From Alkalihalophilus pseudofirmus OF4 (GTDB taxonomy: Bacteria; Bacillota; Bacilli; Bacillales; Bacillaceae_D), in contig NC_013791.2 of NCBI RefSeq assembly GCF_000005825.2, positions 1,922,001 through 1,986,000 on the forward strand: a stretch of DNA of 64,000 nucleotides, given 5' to 3'. Below, piece after piece: positions 16,364 through 23,857 of this stretch. The first letter of the stretch is position 1, and each line of letters begins with the position of its first letter. Below the pieces are notes generated by a model. That model had not been told where the DNA came from. It saw nothing but the letters and a program-made list of their open reading frames with translations, and did not search any database. Both the position numbers and the translations under genes were made by a program.

Positions 16364-17218
16364 TCATTTTCTTTTTTCACTAGCTTTTTCCCTCGAGAGG
16401 TCAAAGGCTTCAATGAGGTTCTCTCCAATCTCATGAAAAATACTGACATATAAGGCATCGACTACATTTTGATGTGCTGTTCTTGAAGCAATACTGCCAA
16501 TTCGTTCTTCCGCTTCAAGATCTGGAATGCAAAGTGTAATATCAGACATTTTATATAACGGTGACTGGTTCAATGTGGTAATGGAGATCACTGTAATTCC
16601 TCTTTCTTTTGCGTATTGAGCAATATCAATGACTTCTTTCGTTTTTCCAGAAGAACTGAAGCAAAGGATGACATCTCCCTTTTTCATATAGGTAATAAAA
16701 GGGACCATATAATGATAATCGGATGAGGCAGCCGCGTGATAGCCTATACGCATCAGTTTGTACTGTCCATCAACCGCCGGAGGGTAGGAACCGCCGACTC
16801 CAAACAAAGCCACTTTTTTTGCTTGAACAAACGCATTCACGGCTTTTTCAAATTCTGAATGACTGAGGGTTTTTAACGTGAGGTCGAGTGCCATTTTATT
16901 CACATGAGTTACTTTTTGAAACAAGCTGTGCGGTGTGTCATTGGATTGAAGAAGCGACACACTGTTCACCGTCATCGGACCTTGTGAGAACTCTTTAGCT
17001 AACACCACCTTTAACATGCGAAAGCTGTCAAAACCAATTCGCTTACAAAAGCGGACAATACTCGCTTCGCTCGCATCAGCAGCTTCTGCTAATTGTTTGG
17101 TCGTCATCGTCGGAACAAATTCTCCGTACTCCAAAATATAATCAGCAACTTTCCGTTCTGCTGCTGTAAATTGATGTATATGCTTTTTTATTTTTAATAT
17201 GATCATCGTCTCTTCCAA
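16364..17218 (-). CDS. murR: RpiR-family transcriptional regulator MurR
   Basis: About 284 residues. The N-terminal RpiR HTH (KVADYILE, TTKQLAEAADASEASIVRFC, GFDSFRMLK) is followed by a SIS sugar-phosphate-binding domain (FGVGGSYPPA, then FSSSGKTKEVID). MurR regulators control MurNAc recycling and sense MurNAc-6P. I chose the TTG at 17218 because AGGAGG ends 8 bases before it. An upstream in-frame GTG at 17227 overlaps the Shine-Dalgarno sequence and is unlikely. The gene heads the operon, as its homologue accompanies murQ and murP in other Bacillales. Confidence 0.88.
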   Translation of the reverse strand: MEETMIILKIKKHIHQFTAAERKVADYILEYGEFVPTMTTKQLAEAADASEASIVRFCKRIGFDSFRMLKVVLAKEFSQGPMTVNSVSLLQSNDTPHSLFQKVTHVNKMALDLTLKTLSHSEFEKAVNAFVQAKKVALFGVGGSYPPAVDGQYKLMRIGYHAAASSDYHYMVPFITYMKKGDVILCFSSSGKTKEVIDIAQYAKERGITVISITTLNQSPLYKMSDITLCIPDLEAEERIGSIASRTAHQNVVDALYVSIFHEIGENLIEAFDLSREKASEKRK

Positions 17219-17376
17219 GGAAAGCACCTCCTGTTATCTATTATAAACAATTTATAGATACAATGTAGGAGTAAAAACGGAAGTTGTGAGCAAAAAGCTT
17301 TTGATTATAAGGGTTGTAGAATGATATGTTTATTTATTCAAAACCTAAAGTGACTCAAAGAAAAGTTATAGCAGAC

Positions 17377-17504
17377 TAGCCGCTTCTGAAATATGCTTCG
17401 CTTTCCGCGGTGAGCTGCTGAGCTTCCTCGGGCTTTAGCCCTGTGGGATCTCAGCTCTGCTCTTGGCACCGCTGGAGTCTACGCATATTTCATCCGCTAG
17501 GTTA
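17377..17504 (-). repeat. Dispersed GC-rich imperfect-palindrome repeat, copy A
   Basis: About 128 bases bounded by the inverted ends TAGCCGCTTCTGAAATATG and CATATTTCATCCGCTAGGTTA. The core is shared with copies B-E (CTTCCTCGGGCTT, CCCTGTGGGATCTCA, CTTTCCGCGGTGAGC). It is inverted relative to copies C and E. It lies between murR and the acyl-CoA ligase remnant and may mark the breakpoint that removed most of that gene. Confidence 0.8.
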
Positions 17505-17541
17505 ATGTTTTTTCAGCAATTAAGTGGAGGGATGAGGATGA

Positions 17542-17688
17542 TTCCGGACCGCCTGTAGGAAACGACTATCGGAATGGCTGAAACCGCGTGTTGCAAGACA
17601 TCAAACGCCTAAGGAAATCGTGATGGTTGATGAGCTGCCTTATACCGCAGTAGGTAAGCTTGATAAAAAGCAGCTGCGAAATTGGTAA
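17542..17688 (+). pseudogene. C-terminal remnant of an AMP-forming acyl-CoA synthetase
   Basis: The frame from about 17563 to the TAA at 17686-17688 reads RLSEWLKPRVARHQTPKEIV, then VDELPYTAVGKLDKKQLRNW. This is the last 40-odd residues of an acyl-CoA ligase C-terminal domain, with the catalytic-lysine motif VGKLDKK. An in-frame stop at 17539 lies upstream, and nothing of the N-terminal 450 residues is present. A dispersed repeat sits 38 bases upstream. It is a decayed fragment, not a gene, and differs from the ligase encoded at 7687-9195. Confidence 0.75.
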
Positions 17689-17768
17689 AGTATTACAAGT
17701 TCAGCCTTAAGACGGAGGCATTTCTTTTCTCACTTTTGTAAAATTAAGTAAGAAATGAGGTGCTGTGT

Positions 17769-18131
17769 ATGTATTCATTGGAACGAATGTTATTTGGTAC
17801 GGGATTATTTTTGCAAGGTCTGATTACTGTACTTGTAATACCGCCCGTTGCTTTTGTTCACATGTATTATCCCGAATTACTTCCAACTCCACTCGAGCTA
17901 TGGCTTGCATATGTGGTCCTCGGAGCCCATATTATCGGCTTTGTGATCGGATTACAGGCTTACAAACTGTTAAAAACCGAGCGAAGAAAGGCAGTGAAAC
18001 GATTTTTGATCACTGCCCTAGTGATGCTCGTTTTAACAATGGGTGGAACCATTATTCAATCTACATTATTTATTATTGCAAGTATGATGATTTTGGTTAA
18101 AGAGCAAAAGGCTGCACATATTGAGAGCTGA
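17769..18131 (+). CDS. Small four-span membrane protein, unknown function
   Basis: 120 residues from the ATG at 17769, which has GAGGTG 8 bases upstream. A GTG at 17760 would overlap the Shine-Dalgarno sequence. Three to four hydrophobic segments fill the protein, split by a basic loop (KLLKTERRKAVKR). It may belong to the DUF4064 group of small Bacillus membrane proteins, but I am not sure. It is a single gene with its own terminator. Confidence 0.65.
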   Translation: MYSLERMLFGTGLFLQGLITVLVIPPVAFVHMYYPELLPTPLELWLAYVVLGAHIIGFVIGLQAYKLLKTERRKAVKRFLITALVMLVLTMGGTIIQSTLFIIASMMILVKEQKAAHIES

Positions 18132-18157
18132 CCTAAAGGTGCGGCTCTTTTTGTTAA
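18122..18157 (+). terminator. Terminator of the small membrane protein gene
   Basis: The arms AGAGCTGACC and GGTGCGGCTCT pair imperfectly around TAAA and are followed by TTTTTG. The hairpin overlaps the stop codon region. Confidence 0.7.
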
Positions 18158-18198
18158 GTTTTTTTGGGGATGGCGGAACGTTGAGTGGCTTGAAACGG

Positions 18199-18331
18199 CG
18201 CAATTACTGGTAGACTAGATACAATTCAGCTGCATACAGGCGCAAAACGCTGCTGAACTGGCGCAATTAGCAGAAGGACCCACGCTATTGCGTCCTGAAC
18301 TCACGTATAAATGCTCTCAACTGACGCAATC
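18199..18331 (+). repeat. 21-bp-period degenerate array, locus 1
   Basis: Seven units start exactly every 21 bases, at 18199, 18220, 18241, 18262, 18283, 18304 and 18325. Their cores are CGCAATT, TACAATT, CGCAAAA, CGCAATT, CGCTATT, CGTATAA and CGCAATC. The 14 bases between cores vary. The string GACTAGATACAATT at unit 2 recurs in locus 3 and, slightly changed, in locus 2. There is no ORF with a start and RBS. It lies between the convergent 3' ends of a membrane protein gene and the amidase gene. Confidence 0.85.
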
Positions 18332-18384
18332 GCCACCGTCCCCGCCATTACCCGCTGAAGCTAATGCTCCATCAAAGCAAACCG

Positions 18385-19086
18385 CTACTCCACTCTCTCC
18401 ACCTCTATCTTCTTCGCTGAATCGAGAAACTGATTGACCTGAGCCATCACATTTTCACGTTCGCCGTATGCTCCGACCTGCACGCCGTCGACAAGGAGGC
18501 GGTACACTTTCACAAGCCTCGGTCTTGGTGTGAGGCTTTCATTTATCAGCCTCAGATTAGGCATTTCCTGCAAACCGACGACATGGCCTGTAGCGATTGC
18601 TTTAATCACACTCGCTTCTTTTAACTTTTTTGAGTCTTCTACATGATCGATGAAGTAGCTCTCAGTCAGGACAGCAGCCATTTTCGTTAAGCGCAGCACA
18701 GCATAATTGGCTGTCTTTCTGCCGCGGTCACGAGCCTTAATTTTTCCCAAAATGCCTTGGTGGATGCAGGCTTGAAATTGGCCGGTGTGCTTTGCTGCAT
18801 GCGGGTGGATAAAGCTTTCAAATCCTGTGCCGCCTCCTGCATTAATATGAACAGAGATGAAGTAATCAGCTCCCCAGCTATTAGCCAGCCGAGCTCTGTC
18901 TTCAAGGGAGACGAACATATCACTATCGCGGGTCATCCTGATGAGCACGTCATAATTTCTTAGCAGCACTTCACGTATTTCACGAGCAATCGTCAATGTT
19001 AAATCTTTCTCCACTAAGCCATTTGCCACTGCTCCCGGATCTCGTCCGCCATGTCCTGGGTCGATCATTATTTTGATTTTACTCAT
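18385..19086 (-). CDS. N-acetylmuramoyl-L-alanine amidase (Amidase_3) with SPOR-like tail
   Basis: About 233 residues, no signal peptide. The zinc amidase domain (1-165) has its ligands in IDPGHGG (His), GLVEKD (Glu) and SVHINAG (His) and the catalytic Glu in VLTESYF. A short C-terminal segment (about 195-233, YRLLVDGVQVGAYGEREN) resembles a SPOR-type peptidoglycan-binding repeat. I chose the ATG at 19086, which has GGGAG 8 bases upstream, over the GTG at 19095. It overlaps the dnaC-like stop as ATGAGTAA, so translation is coupled. Leaderless amidases of this kind are phage endolysins or CwlC-type mother-cell lytic enzymes, and the phage-like neighbours favour an endolysin origin. Confidence 0.85.
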   Translation of the reverse strand: MSKIKIMIDPGHGGRDPGAVANGLVEKDLTLTIAREIREVLLRNYDVLIRMTRDSDMFVSLEDRARLANSWGADYFISVHINAGGGTGFESFIHPHAAKHTGQFQACIHQGILGKIKARDRGRKTANYAVLRLTKMAAVLTESYFIDHVEDSKKLKEASVIKAIATGHVVGLQEMPNLRLINESLTPRPRLVKVYRLLVDGVQVGAYGERENVMAQVNQFLDSAKKIEVERVE

Positions 19087-19924
19087 GCACACCACTCCCT
19101 TTTTCTTGTGAGAAATGACTTAAGCGGTGGTCAGGTCCGCTTATGGCAATCACTTTTGTTTTCTGCATCATCCGGGAAAAATTCCTGGCCCCAACCTTAT
19201 CCTGCAATGCTTTTCCGCCTAAATTCGTTGTATAGATTGTATGCTTGCCTATCCGGCTGTCGATAATTTCAAACAGCTTTGATGTTGCCCAGCTAGATGG
19301 ATCACGTCCGTGCTCAGCGCCGACATCATCCAGGACGACGCAATCAGCTTTTTCTAGCAGCTCTAAATAATTATCTTCTGAGAACTCACTGTGTTTGTTG
19401 TAGGTTGCTTTTAGTTTTGTTAGGAGTTTCGGTACAGAGATGAAGATCGAGGTGTATCCTGACTCTATCAATACTTTTAGAGCGGCTGATGATAAGTGGG
19501 ATTTTCCAAGACCGTATGAGCCGGTTAATAGAAGGTTTCTTGGTTTATCTTTTGAATACGTATCACAAAACTCTCTCACTTGCTTGTATGCAGATTTTTG
19601 GCTTTCCGTACGTGGGACATAGCTGTCAAAACTTGATTCAAGTAAGTCTTGATTTAATAAGCTTTCACGATCGAATATCTGATAGATTCGCTTTCTCTCT
19701 AATTCTTTCCTTCTTTTAAGCACATTCTTTGCCAGTTCAATATCTTCACAGCGACAGCCATACGTTAACTCCTTCTCTGTTCCTTTCTCCGGTCCAAAGG
19801 GAATAAACACTCTTCTTACGGTAATCTTCTCATGGCAGCCCGTGCAAACCATCCTATTAATAATATTAGAATCCGAAGTCATAGCTTGAATAGTCGGCGG
19901 CAGATGAGTGCATGCTTTTTTCAT
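19079..19924 (-). CDS. DnaC/DnaI-like helicase loader ATPase
   Basis: 281 residues. Two Cys pairs (Cys27/Cys30 and Cys57/Cys59) form a probable zinc site. An AAA+ domain follows, with Walker A GSYGLGKS (135-142) and Walker B VVLDDVG (196-202). These proteins load the replicative helicase at an origin, and DnaD-plus-DnaC pairs are standard in Bacillus phages. The ATG follows AAGAGGTGAG inside the end of the DnaD-like gene (59-base overlap), and its stop overlaps the amidase start. It is not chromosomal dnaI, whose neighbours (dnaB, nrdR, thrS) are absent. Confidence 0.85.
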   Translation of the reverse strand: MKKACTHLPPTIQAMTSDSNIINRMVCTGCHEKITVRRVFIPFGPEKGTEKELTYGCRCEDIELAKNVLKRRKELERKRIYQIFDRESLLNQDLLESSFDSYVPRTESQKSAYKQVREFCDTYSKDKPRNLLLTGSYGLGKSHLSSAALKVLIESGYTSIFISVPKLLTKLKATYNKHSEFSEDNYLELLEKADCVVLDDVGAEHGRDPSSWATSKLFEIIDSRIGKHTIYTTNLGGKALQDKVGARNFSRMMQKTKVIAISGPDHRLSHFSQEKGSGVHE

Positions 19925-20636
19925 GTTGACTCACCTCTTTCTTCTCCGCATGATAAGCAGCCATTTTTTGTTTCCACTTTTCTCGCTCTGCTCGGATTTC
20001 ACCCACCGTTTGCAAGCCTTTGCCGCTCCAATCTTGCAGAATCTTTGAGACATAGCCCCAAGTTCTCACATTTTGCAGGAGTGACACTTTCATCGCTTCA
20101 ATCACCACTCCACTCGGTTCTGTAAAGGTTGGATCATCCAGCCAAGCATTGATTGATTCAGAGATAAATGGTGAAAGTCTGCCAAATCCATTTTCTTCAT
20201 AAAATCGAAATGGAGTGATATCTTTATTATTTTCTTTTATATTGTTTTCTTTAATTAATAGGGAACTAGGTTGTGCATTAGGTTGGGAAGCAGTTGATGC
20301 ACTAGCTTGGGTACGATCTGGTGCATATAGTGCACGAGGTTGGTGATGAAGGTTAGTTGATAGGTCGGTCATCGCATATTGAGCAGCTTGACCGCTGCCT
20401 CTGCTTGTAAAGGTGAGATAGCCCTTTTCTTCCAGCTCTTTTCGAATGTTATAAAAGTGACGTACCTTCATTCCTGACTTCACGGCAATGACAGATACAG
20501 CAACAGTAAACGACTTCGGCCAGCCTGCTTTTTGCCATACTTGCATTAATGCATGCCATGTTGCAATGCCTGATGGGGTAAGCGGGTTTGTTTCTAGTTG
20601 GTTGTAGAAAGCTTGGATTTGTTGTTCGTAATTCAT
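19866..20636 (-). CDS. DnaD-domain replication protein (phage type)
   Basis: 256 residues. The N-terminal winged helix (about 20-90: KSFTVAVSVIAVKSGMKVRH, RKELEEKGYL) is followed by a low-complexity Ser/Ala/Gln/Asn linker and the DnaD C-terminal domain (about 142-205: FYEENGFGRLSPFI, then VIEAMKVSLLQN and WGYVSKIL). Phage replisome organisers of this build bind the origin and recruit the DnaC-like loader, which is encoded next and overlaps by 59 bases. The ATG is followed at once by a typical phage-type N-terminus. No origin repeat was seen inside the gene. Confidence 0.85.
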   Translation of the reverse strand: MNYEQQIQAFYNQLETNPLTPSGIATWHALMQVWQKAGWPKSFTVAVSVIAVKSGMKVRHFYNIRKELEEKGYLTFTSRGSGQAAQYAMTDLSTNLHHQPRALYAPDRTQASASTASQPNAQPSSLLIKENNIKENNKDITPFRFYEENGFGRLSPFISESINAWLDDPTFTEPSGVVIEAMKVSLLQNVRTWGYVSKILQDWSGKGLQTVGEIRAEREKWKQKMAAYHAEKKEVSQHEKSMHSSAADYSSYDFGF

Positions 20637-20675
20637 GGATTGCCTCCTTAGGGGTAATTGTAGATAAAAGGTTAT

Positions 20676-21416
20676 TTACATTTGCTCGAGCCAGGCGGGC
20701 ATGCCGTCGCGGTCTCTGACTATTCTTCTTTTCTCTTCTGCTAGTTTGGCAAGCAGTGTGCCGTAAAAGTACGAATAAATGGAAGACTGTATCTTTTGTT
20801 TTTTGTACTGTTGAATGACTTGCTTAAAGGTTTGAATAATAAGTGGAAGGTGGTTTTCAATCGAATCTGTGAATTTCATTCGTTTGAAGGAAGCTTCGGC
20901 AATCGACCAAAGTTTAAAAGAAAGATTCGGCTCCCAGTCAGTGAATGGGGCTGTTGCTTTAGTGAACTCTTGTGGAACGGATGGATGAACTGTTTTCTGA
21001 GAGACTGGATTTACTTTTTTGAGGAGTATGGGAGTTGTTAGTTGGATTGGTGATTTTTCTGAAGATGTAAACTGCTGAAAAATGTAAATGCTATGATGGT
21101 ATCCGCCCGTTTCTCGGATCGTATGATGCATGGTGATGATCCCTAGTTTCCGAGCTTTCACGAGCATCCTCTCAAATGTTGACCGCGATACCGGGTTTCC
21201 ACTTGCATGGGCCGCTGCAAGCATTTTGCACACGGTAGACACCGCGACACCGCGATGTGGAATACTTGTTCTGATTAATTGATTCAAGGCAATTCGCTCA
21301 CTCGTGGTAAAGCATTCAGTATAAAATGCGAGATGCTGCCTGACCTCTTTTTTAAAGTGATCGTCTGTTTGAAAAGGACTTAACTGTTTGTAATTTTCTT
21401 TAGTAACGTTTTGCAT
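20676..21416 (-). CDS. Winged-helix replication-type protein, first gene of the phage-like cassette
   Basis: 246 residues from the ATG at 21416 (RBS AAGGAGG). The 26 extra codons upstream have no RBS and are excluded. A helical N-terminal domain includes a winged-helix-like region (about 45-110: LNQLIRTS, VAVSTVCKML, SRSTFERMLVKARKLGII). The C-terminal region is predicted helical, as in plasmid or phage initiators. It leads a set ordered this gene, DnaD, DnaC, amidase, all in one direction with short gaps or overlaps. I do not recognise a named family. An initiator or regulator role is inferred. Confidence 0.6.
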   Translation of the reverse strand: MQNVTKENYKQLSPFQTDDHFKKEVRQHLAFYTECFTTSERIALNQLIRTSIPHRGVAVSTVCKMLAAAHASGNPVSRSTFERMLVKARKLGIITMHHTIRETGGYHHSIYIFQQFTSSEKSPIQLTTPILLKKVNPVSQKTVHPSVPQEFTKATAPFTDWEPNLSFKLWSIAEASFKRMKFTDSIENHLPLIIQTFKQVIQQYKKQKIQSSIYSYFYGTLLAKLAEEKRRIVRDRDGMPAWLEQM

Positions 21417-21602
21417 TTGCTGCCTCCTTATAGTTGGTAGGCAAAGCATAACTGAGCATAATAAAAACCGCATGTAGATAAAATTGCAAAACATTGGTTC
21501 AGTACATAGGCAAAATGGATTTTTCGCCTAGGACAAAACGTTATTTTGAGGGGTAGATTGGGGGTCATTTTGGGAAAATGGGTGTTTTAATTTTTATAAA
21601 CA

Positions 21603-21637
21603 AGAAGCCTTGGAAGAATGACACTTCCAAGGCTTTA
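21603..21637 (-). terminator. Terminator of the frameshifted membrane gene
   Basis: The 12-bp arms AAGCCTTGGAAG and CTTCCAAGGCTT enclose a 7-base loop, with TTCTTGTTT after it on the minus strand. The hairpin begins 14 bases after the TAA of the shifted frame, which supports that frame as the original 3' end. Confidence 0.85.
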
Positions 21638-21650
21638 AAATGATAGCTTA

Positions 21651-21870
21651 TTATCTTAAGTAGGTCATCATCACAAGCAGCAGCGGGATGCTGATTAGGA
21701 AAAATACGATCGTACCTAGATTTCTTAGGTGTTTGAAGTAAATAAATGACTACTCCACCCCCAAGAATACCTAATGAAACGAACCCCGAAACGGTTGTTT
21801 GAAAGATGATATAGTTAAGAAATGCGAGAGGGATCAAAAATACTAATAGGATTCTGATCATTGTTGTCAC
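21651..21870 (-). pseudogene. Small two-span membrane protein gene with a frameshift
   Basis: The ATG at 21870 opens a frame with two hydrophobic segments (IRILLVFLIPLAFLNYIIF and SLGILGGGVVIYLL). Around 21745 the open frame becomes hydrophilic and runs through the terminator hairpin. The next frame instead reads KHLRNLGTIVFFLISIPLLL, then VMMTYLR and a TAA just before the hairpin. One extra base near TTACTTCAAACAC explains this. It is either a real mutation or a sequencing error. I do not recognise the family. Confidence 0.65.
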
Positions 21871-21921
21871 CTCTTTATACGTACCAAAGTAAATAGACGA
21901 TATGAAAAGCCGAAAAGAATT

Positions 21922-22440
21922 CTACCCTTGAATCGTTCCTCGCTTGTCTCGACTGTCAAATAGCAGGTGGATAAGACTTTCATAGTACGGTAGAAACTCC
22001 TCATTTTTGATCAACTTTAAAATCTCTTCCTTGCTTGCCCATTTCACGTTTTGAACTTCTTCATACTGTAAAGTGAGCGTATGTATTTCCACATCTTTTT
22101 GGATTAAATAAAAGTCATCAAATCCATACTCAAAATTTATTGTGAAGTGAGGTCGGATGTGCTTAAAATCCACTTTCAACCCAATCTCTTCATGTAATTC
22201 TCTTTCTGCAGCAGCTTGACTAGTATCCCCTGCTATAGCACTCCCTCCTGCAGTAAGATCCCACAGATTAGGCCAGCCTTCTTTAAAGGACTGCCTTTGT
22301 TGAATGAGCATTTGCTCATTTGAATTAAAAATGCATACATGAATAATTAAATGAAAATCTCCAGGTCCAAGCTCTTTGCCCCGGATCCATGTGCGCTCTC
22401 TTTTTTCCCTATTTATATCATAGACATCCCATAATTCCAC
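21922..22440 (-). CDS. Nudix hydrolase
   Basis: 172 residues. The Nudix box lies at about 66-88 (GSAIAGD, then AAAERELHEEIGL). It fits G-x5-E-x7-REUxEExGU except that the first Glu is Asp. The protein begins MELWDVYDINREKRERTW, like IPP-isomerase-related and YfcD-type Nudix proteins, so a diphosphate-linked substrate is likely but not fixed. The start codon has AGGAGG just upstream. The gene stands alone. Confidence 0.85.
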   Translation of the reverse strand: MELWDVYDINREKRERTWIRGKELGPGDFHLIIHVCIFNSNEQMLIQQRQSFKEGWPNLWDLTAGGSAIAGDTSQAAAERELHEEIGLKVDFKHIRPHFTINFEYGFDDFYLIQKDVEIHTLTLQYEEVQNVKWASKEEILKLIKNEEFLPYYESLIHLLFDSRDKRGTIQG

Positions 22441-22470
22441 AAGTGTACCTCCTGCTTTGAGTTTATATAG

Positions 22471-22596
22471 TTACAGATAAAGCCTATTAATCTTTATACA
22501 GTGAGCGCAACAAATGATGTTGATTAAAACCGTACTCAAACCGTTTACTTTGTACTGTTCCATTCGTTGTTTAAGGTTGATTTCTCTTAATTTCAT
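22471..22596 (-). pseudogene. 41-codon ORF, possible remnant of a serine hydrolase N-terminus
   Basis: Hand translation from the ATG at 22596 (RBS GGGGGAG) gives MKLREINLKQRMEQYKVNGL, then STVLINII. The QRMEQYKVNGLS.VLI part recalls the first strand of beta-lactamase-family serine hydrolases. The rest (CCAHCIKINRLYL) does not continue the family. It is either a broken 5' end or an unrelated micro-protein. The good RBS argues that translation may still start here. Confidence 0.35.
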
Positions 22597-22717
22597 GACT
22601 CCCCCTAATTAAATATTTCCTAAAATTAATATCCCTCTTCAGTTTAACATTAATTTCCTTTTCATTAACTTAAAAAACATACCTTGTATAAAGAGGGCAG
22701 CCGTTGAGACAAAAAAG

Positions 22718-22750
22718 GGAGACACCTATTCGTATATGAATGGTATCTCC
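22718..22750 (-). terminator. Hairpin downstream of the DUF3231 gene
   Basis: GGAGACACC and GGTATCTCC, with inner ATTC/GAAT pairing, form an imperfect stem about 65 bases after the DUF3231 stop, and a TTTTTT run follows on the minus strand. The rest of 22597-22816 shows no gene. Confidence 0.65.
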
Positions 22751-22816
22751 TGTATGGTTGTTATTTGGTGTTTTCTCACCAGCAGCCGAAACTGTAAGCT
22801 TTGTTAGTATTAATCA

Positions 22817-23413
22817 TTAATCACATTTCTTACTCATGTGTAATGGCGGCGGAATTAACCAGCCTTTTTCTTTGTTTAGCTTTAGCACTTTAGCACCGAA
22901 CTGAGCTTTTGCTGTGTGGAATTGGCCATACATCATAGCGATATCTTCTCTGATCGATTGTCCCATCGCTTGACTGCATGCAACAAGGCCTGCTGCTGTG
23001 TCAGCTGACAATTTCGCTCCGATTTCTGGGTCCATAAAACGAGCTCCTGCTGGAATTGACTCCAGATCAGCACATGGACGTTCCGGTGAAGCTTGAGGAA
23101 GCCCTACTCCATTTGCTTTAAGCAGCTCTTCTAATTGCTTGTTCTCATTTTGTAACCCTTCAATACCTTCTTGAACAAGCTTTTGTAAGTCTTGATCGCC
23201 CGCATGATTTAGTAACGATTGGTAGCCAGCAATCATTCCGTTATTTGCAAGTACATTGCTCCATACCGTAAAAACTTCCCCGTAATGCATTGGCTCATCT
23301 TGCGGATTCCCACTTAGAATACCCATAACGACACTCCTCGCAAATTTTTGTAAGTTCATCATATACCTCGTTTCAGGTGAGGATTGACATGTTACAGGAG
23401 TTATCTTTTGCAT
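22817..23413 (-). CDS. DUF3231 family protein
   Basis: 198 residues. The family hallmark SGNPQDEPMHYGEVF is followed by W..VLANNGMIAGYQSLLNHA and a helical bundle, as in single-domain DUF3231 proteins, which are related to ferritin-like CotF-type coat proteins of Bacillus. Function is unknown, and a spore or metal link is only suggested by the family. ATG with RBS AAAGGAC. A second start (Met18/Met19) is possible but has no better RBS. Confidence 0.8.
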   Translation of the reverse strand: MQKITPVTCQSSPETRYMMNLQKFARSVVMGILSGNPQDEPMHYGEVFTVWSNVLANNGMIAGYQSLLNHAGDQDLQKLVQEGIEGLQNENKQLEELLKANGVGLPQASPERPCADLESIPAGARFMDPEIGAKLSADTAAGLVACSQAMGQSIREDIAMMYGQFHTAKAQFGAKVLKLNKEKGWLIPPPLHMSKKCD

Positions 23414-23474
23414 GAGAGCAGTCCTTTATGCATTATTAACATAAGAATGGGGCATTATAAATAAGGTACTCCAG

Positions 23475-23687
23475 CTAAGAATCCAGCTTTTCTTGATCTT
23501 TTTTCCGATACATGGACCAGTTCATCCATGCCAAAATAATAAAACTTAATGCCATAATACCAAGCTGCAGCGGATCGCGGTTAAAACCAAATAAGAGGTT
23601 TATTGCTGCCGCGATAGGAATGAGTAATAAACAGATGATGGCGAGTACTTTATAAAATGTCCGATTTTCTTTTGTTGATGGATTCAC
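23475..23687 (-). CDS. Small two-span membrane protein
   Basis: 70 residues from the GTG at 23687, chosen because GAGGTGA lies 5 bases upstream. An earlier in-frame ATG at 23720 has no RBS. Two membrane spans (about 14-34 and 41-58) and a charged C-terminus (YRKKDQEKLDS) are visible. No family is recognised. It may share a transcript with nothing else, since the gaps on both sides exceed 60 bases. Confidence 0.6.
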   Translation of the reverse strand: MNPSTKENRTFYKVLAIICLLLIPIAAAINLLFGFNRDPLQLGIMALSFIILAWMNWSMYRKKDQEKLDS

Positions 23688-23857
23688 GGTTTCACCTCGA
23701 TTTAAGGAAGATTTTAGCAATGGTTTACAGTTAGGATTGTAACATATTTGTTTATCCTTCGCCTTACCTCGTTATTTTGCCGGTATCGGCCTATGTTTAT
23801 ATTAGCTGTTCATTTAATTGTATTTTTTTAAATCATTTATGCTCTGGTCTACTGCTT

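Noticed and set aside
17230-17270. Promoter with TATAAT just upstream of murR
   Set aside because: A TATAAT hexamer is present, but no -35 element lies at suitable distance, so the call was not supported.
18199-18331. CRISPR array
   Set aside because: The 21-bp units have only a 7-base degenerate core and no true repeat-spacer division, and no cas genes are near. Typical CRISPR repeats are longer and nearly identical.
21417-21494. Longer N-terminus of the 20676-21416 protein
   Set aside because: The 26 extra residues are hydrophobic and Cys-rich with no RBS, while AAGGAGG stands correctly before the internal ATG.
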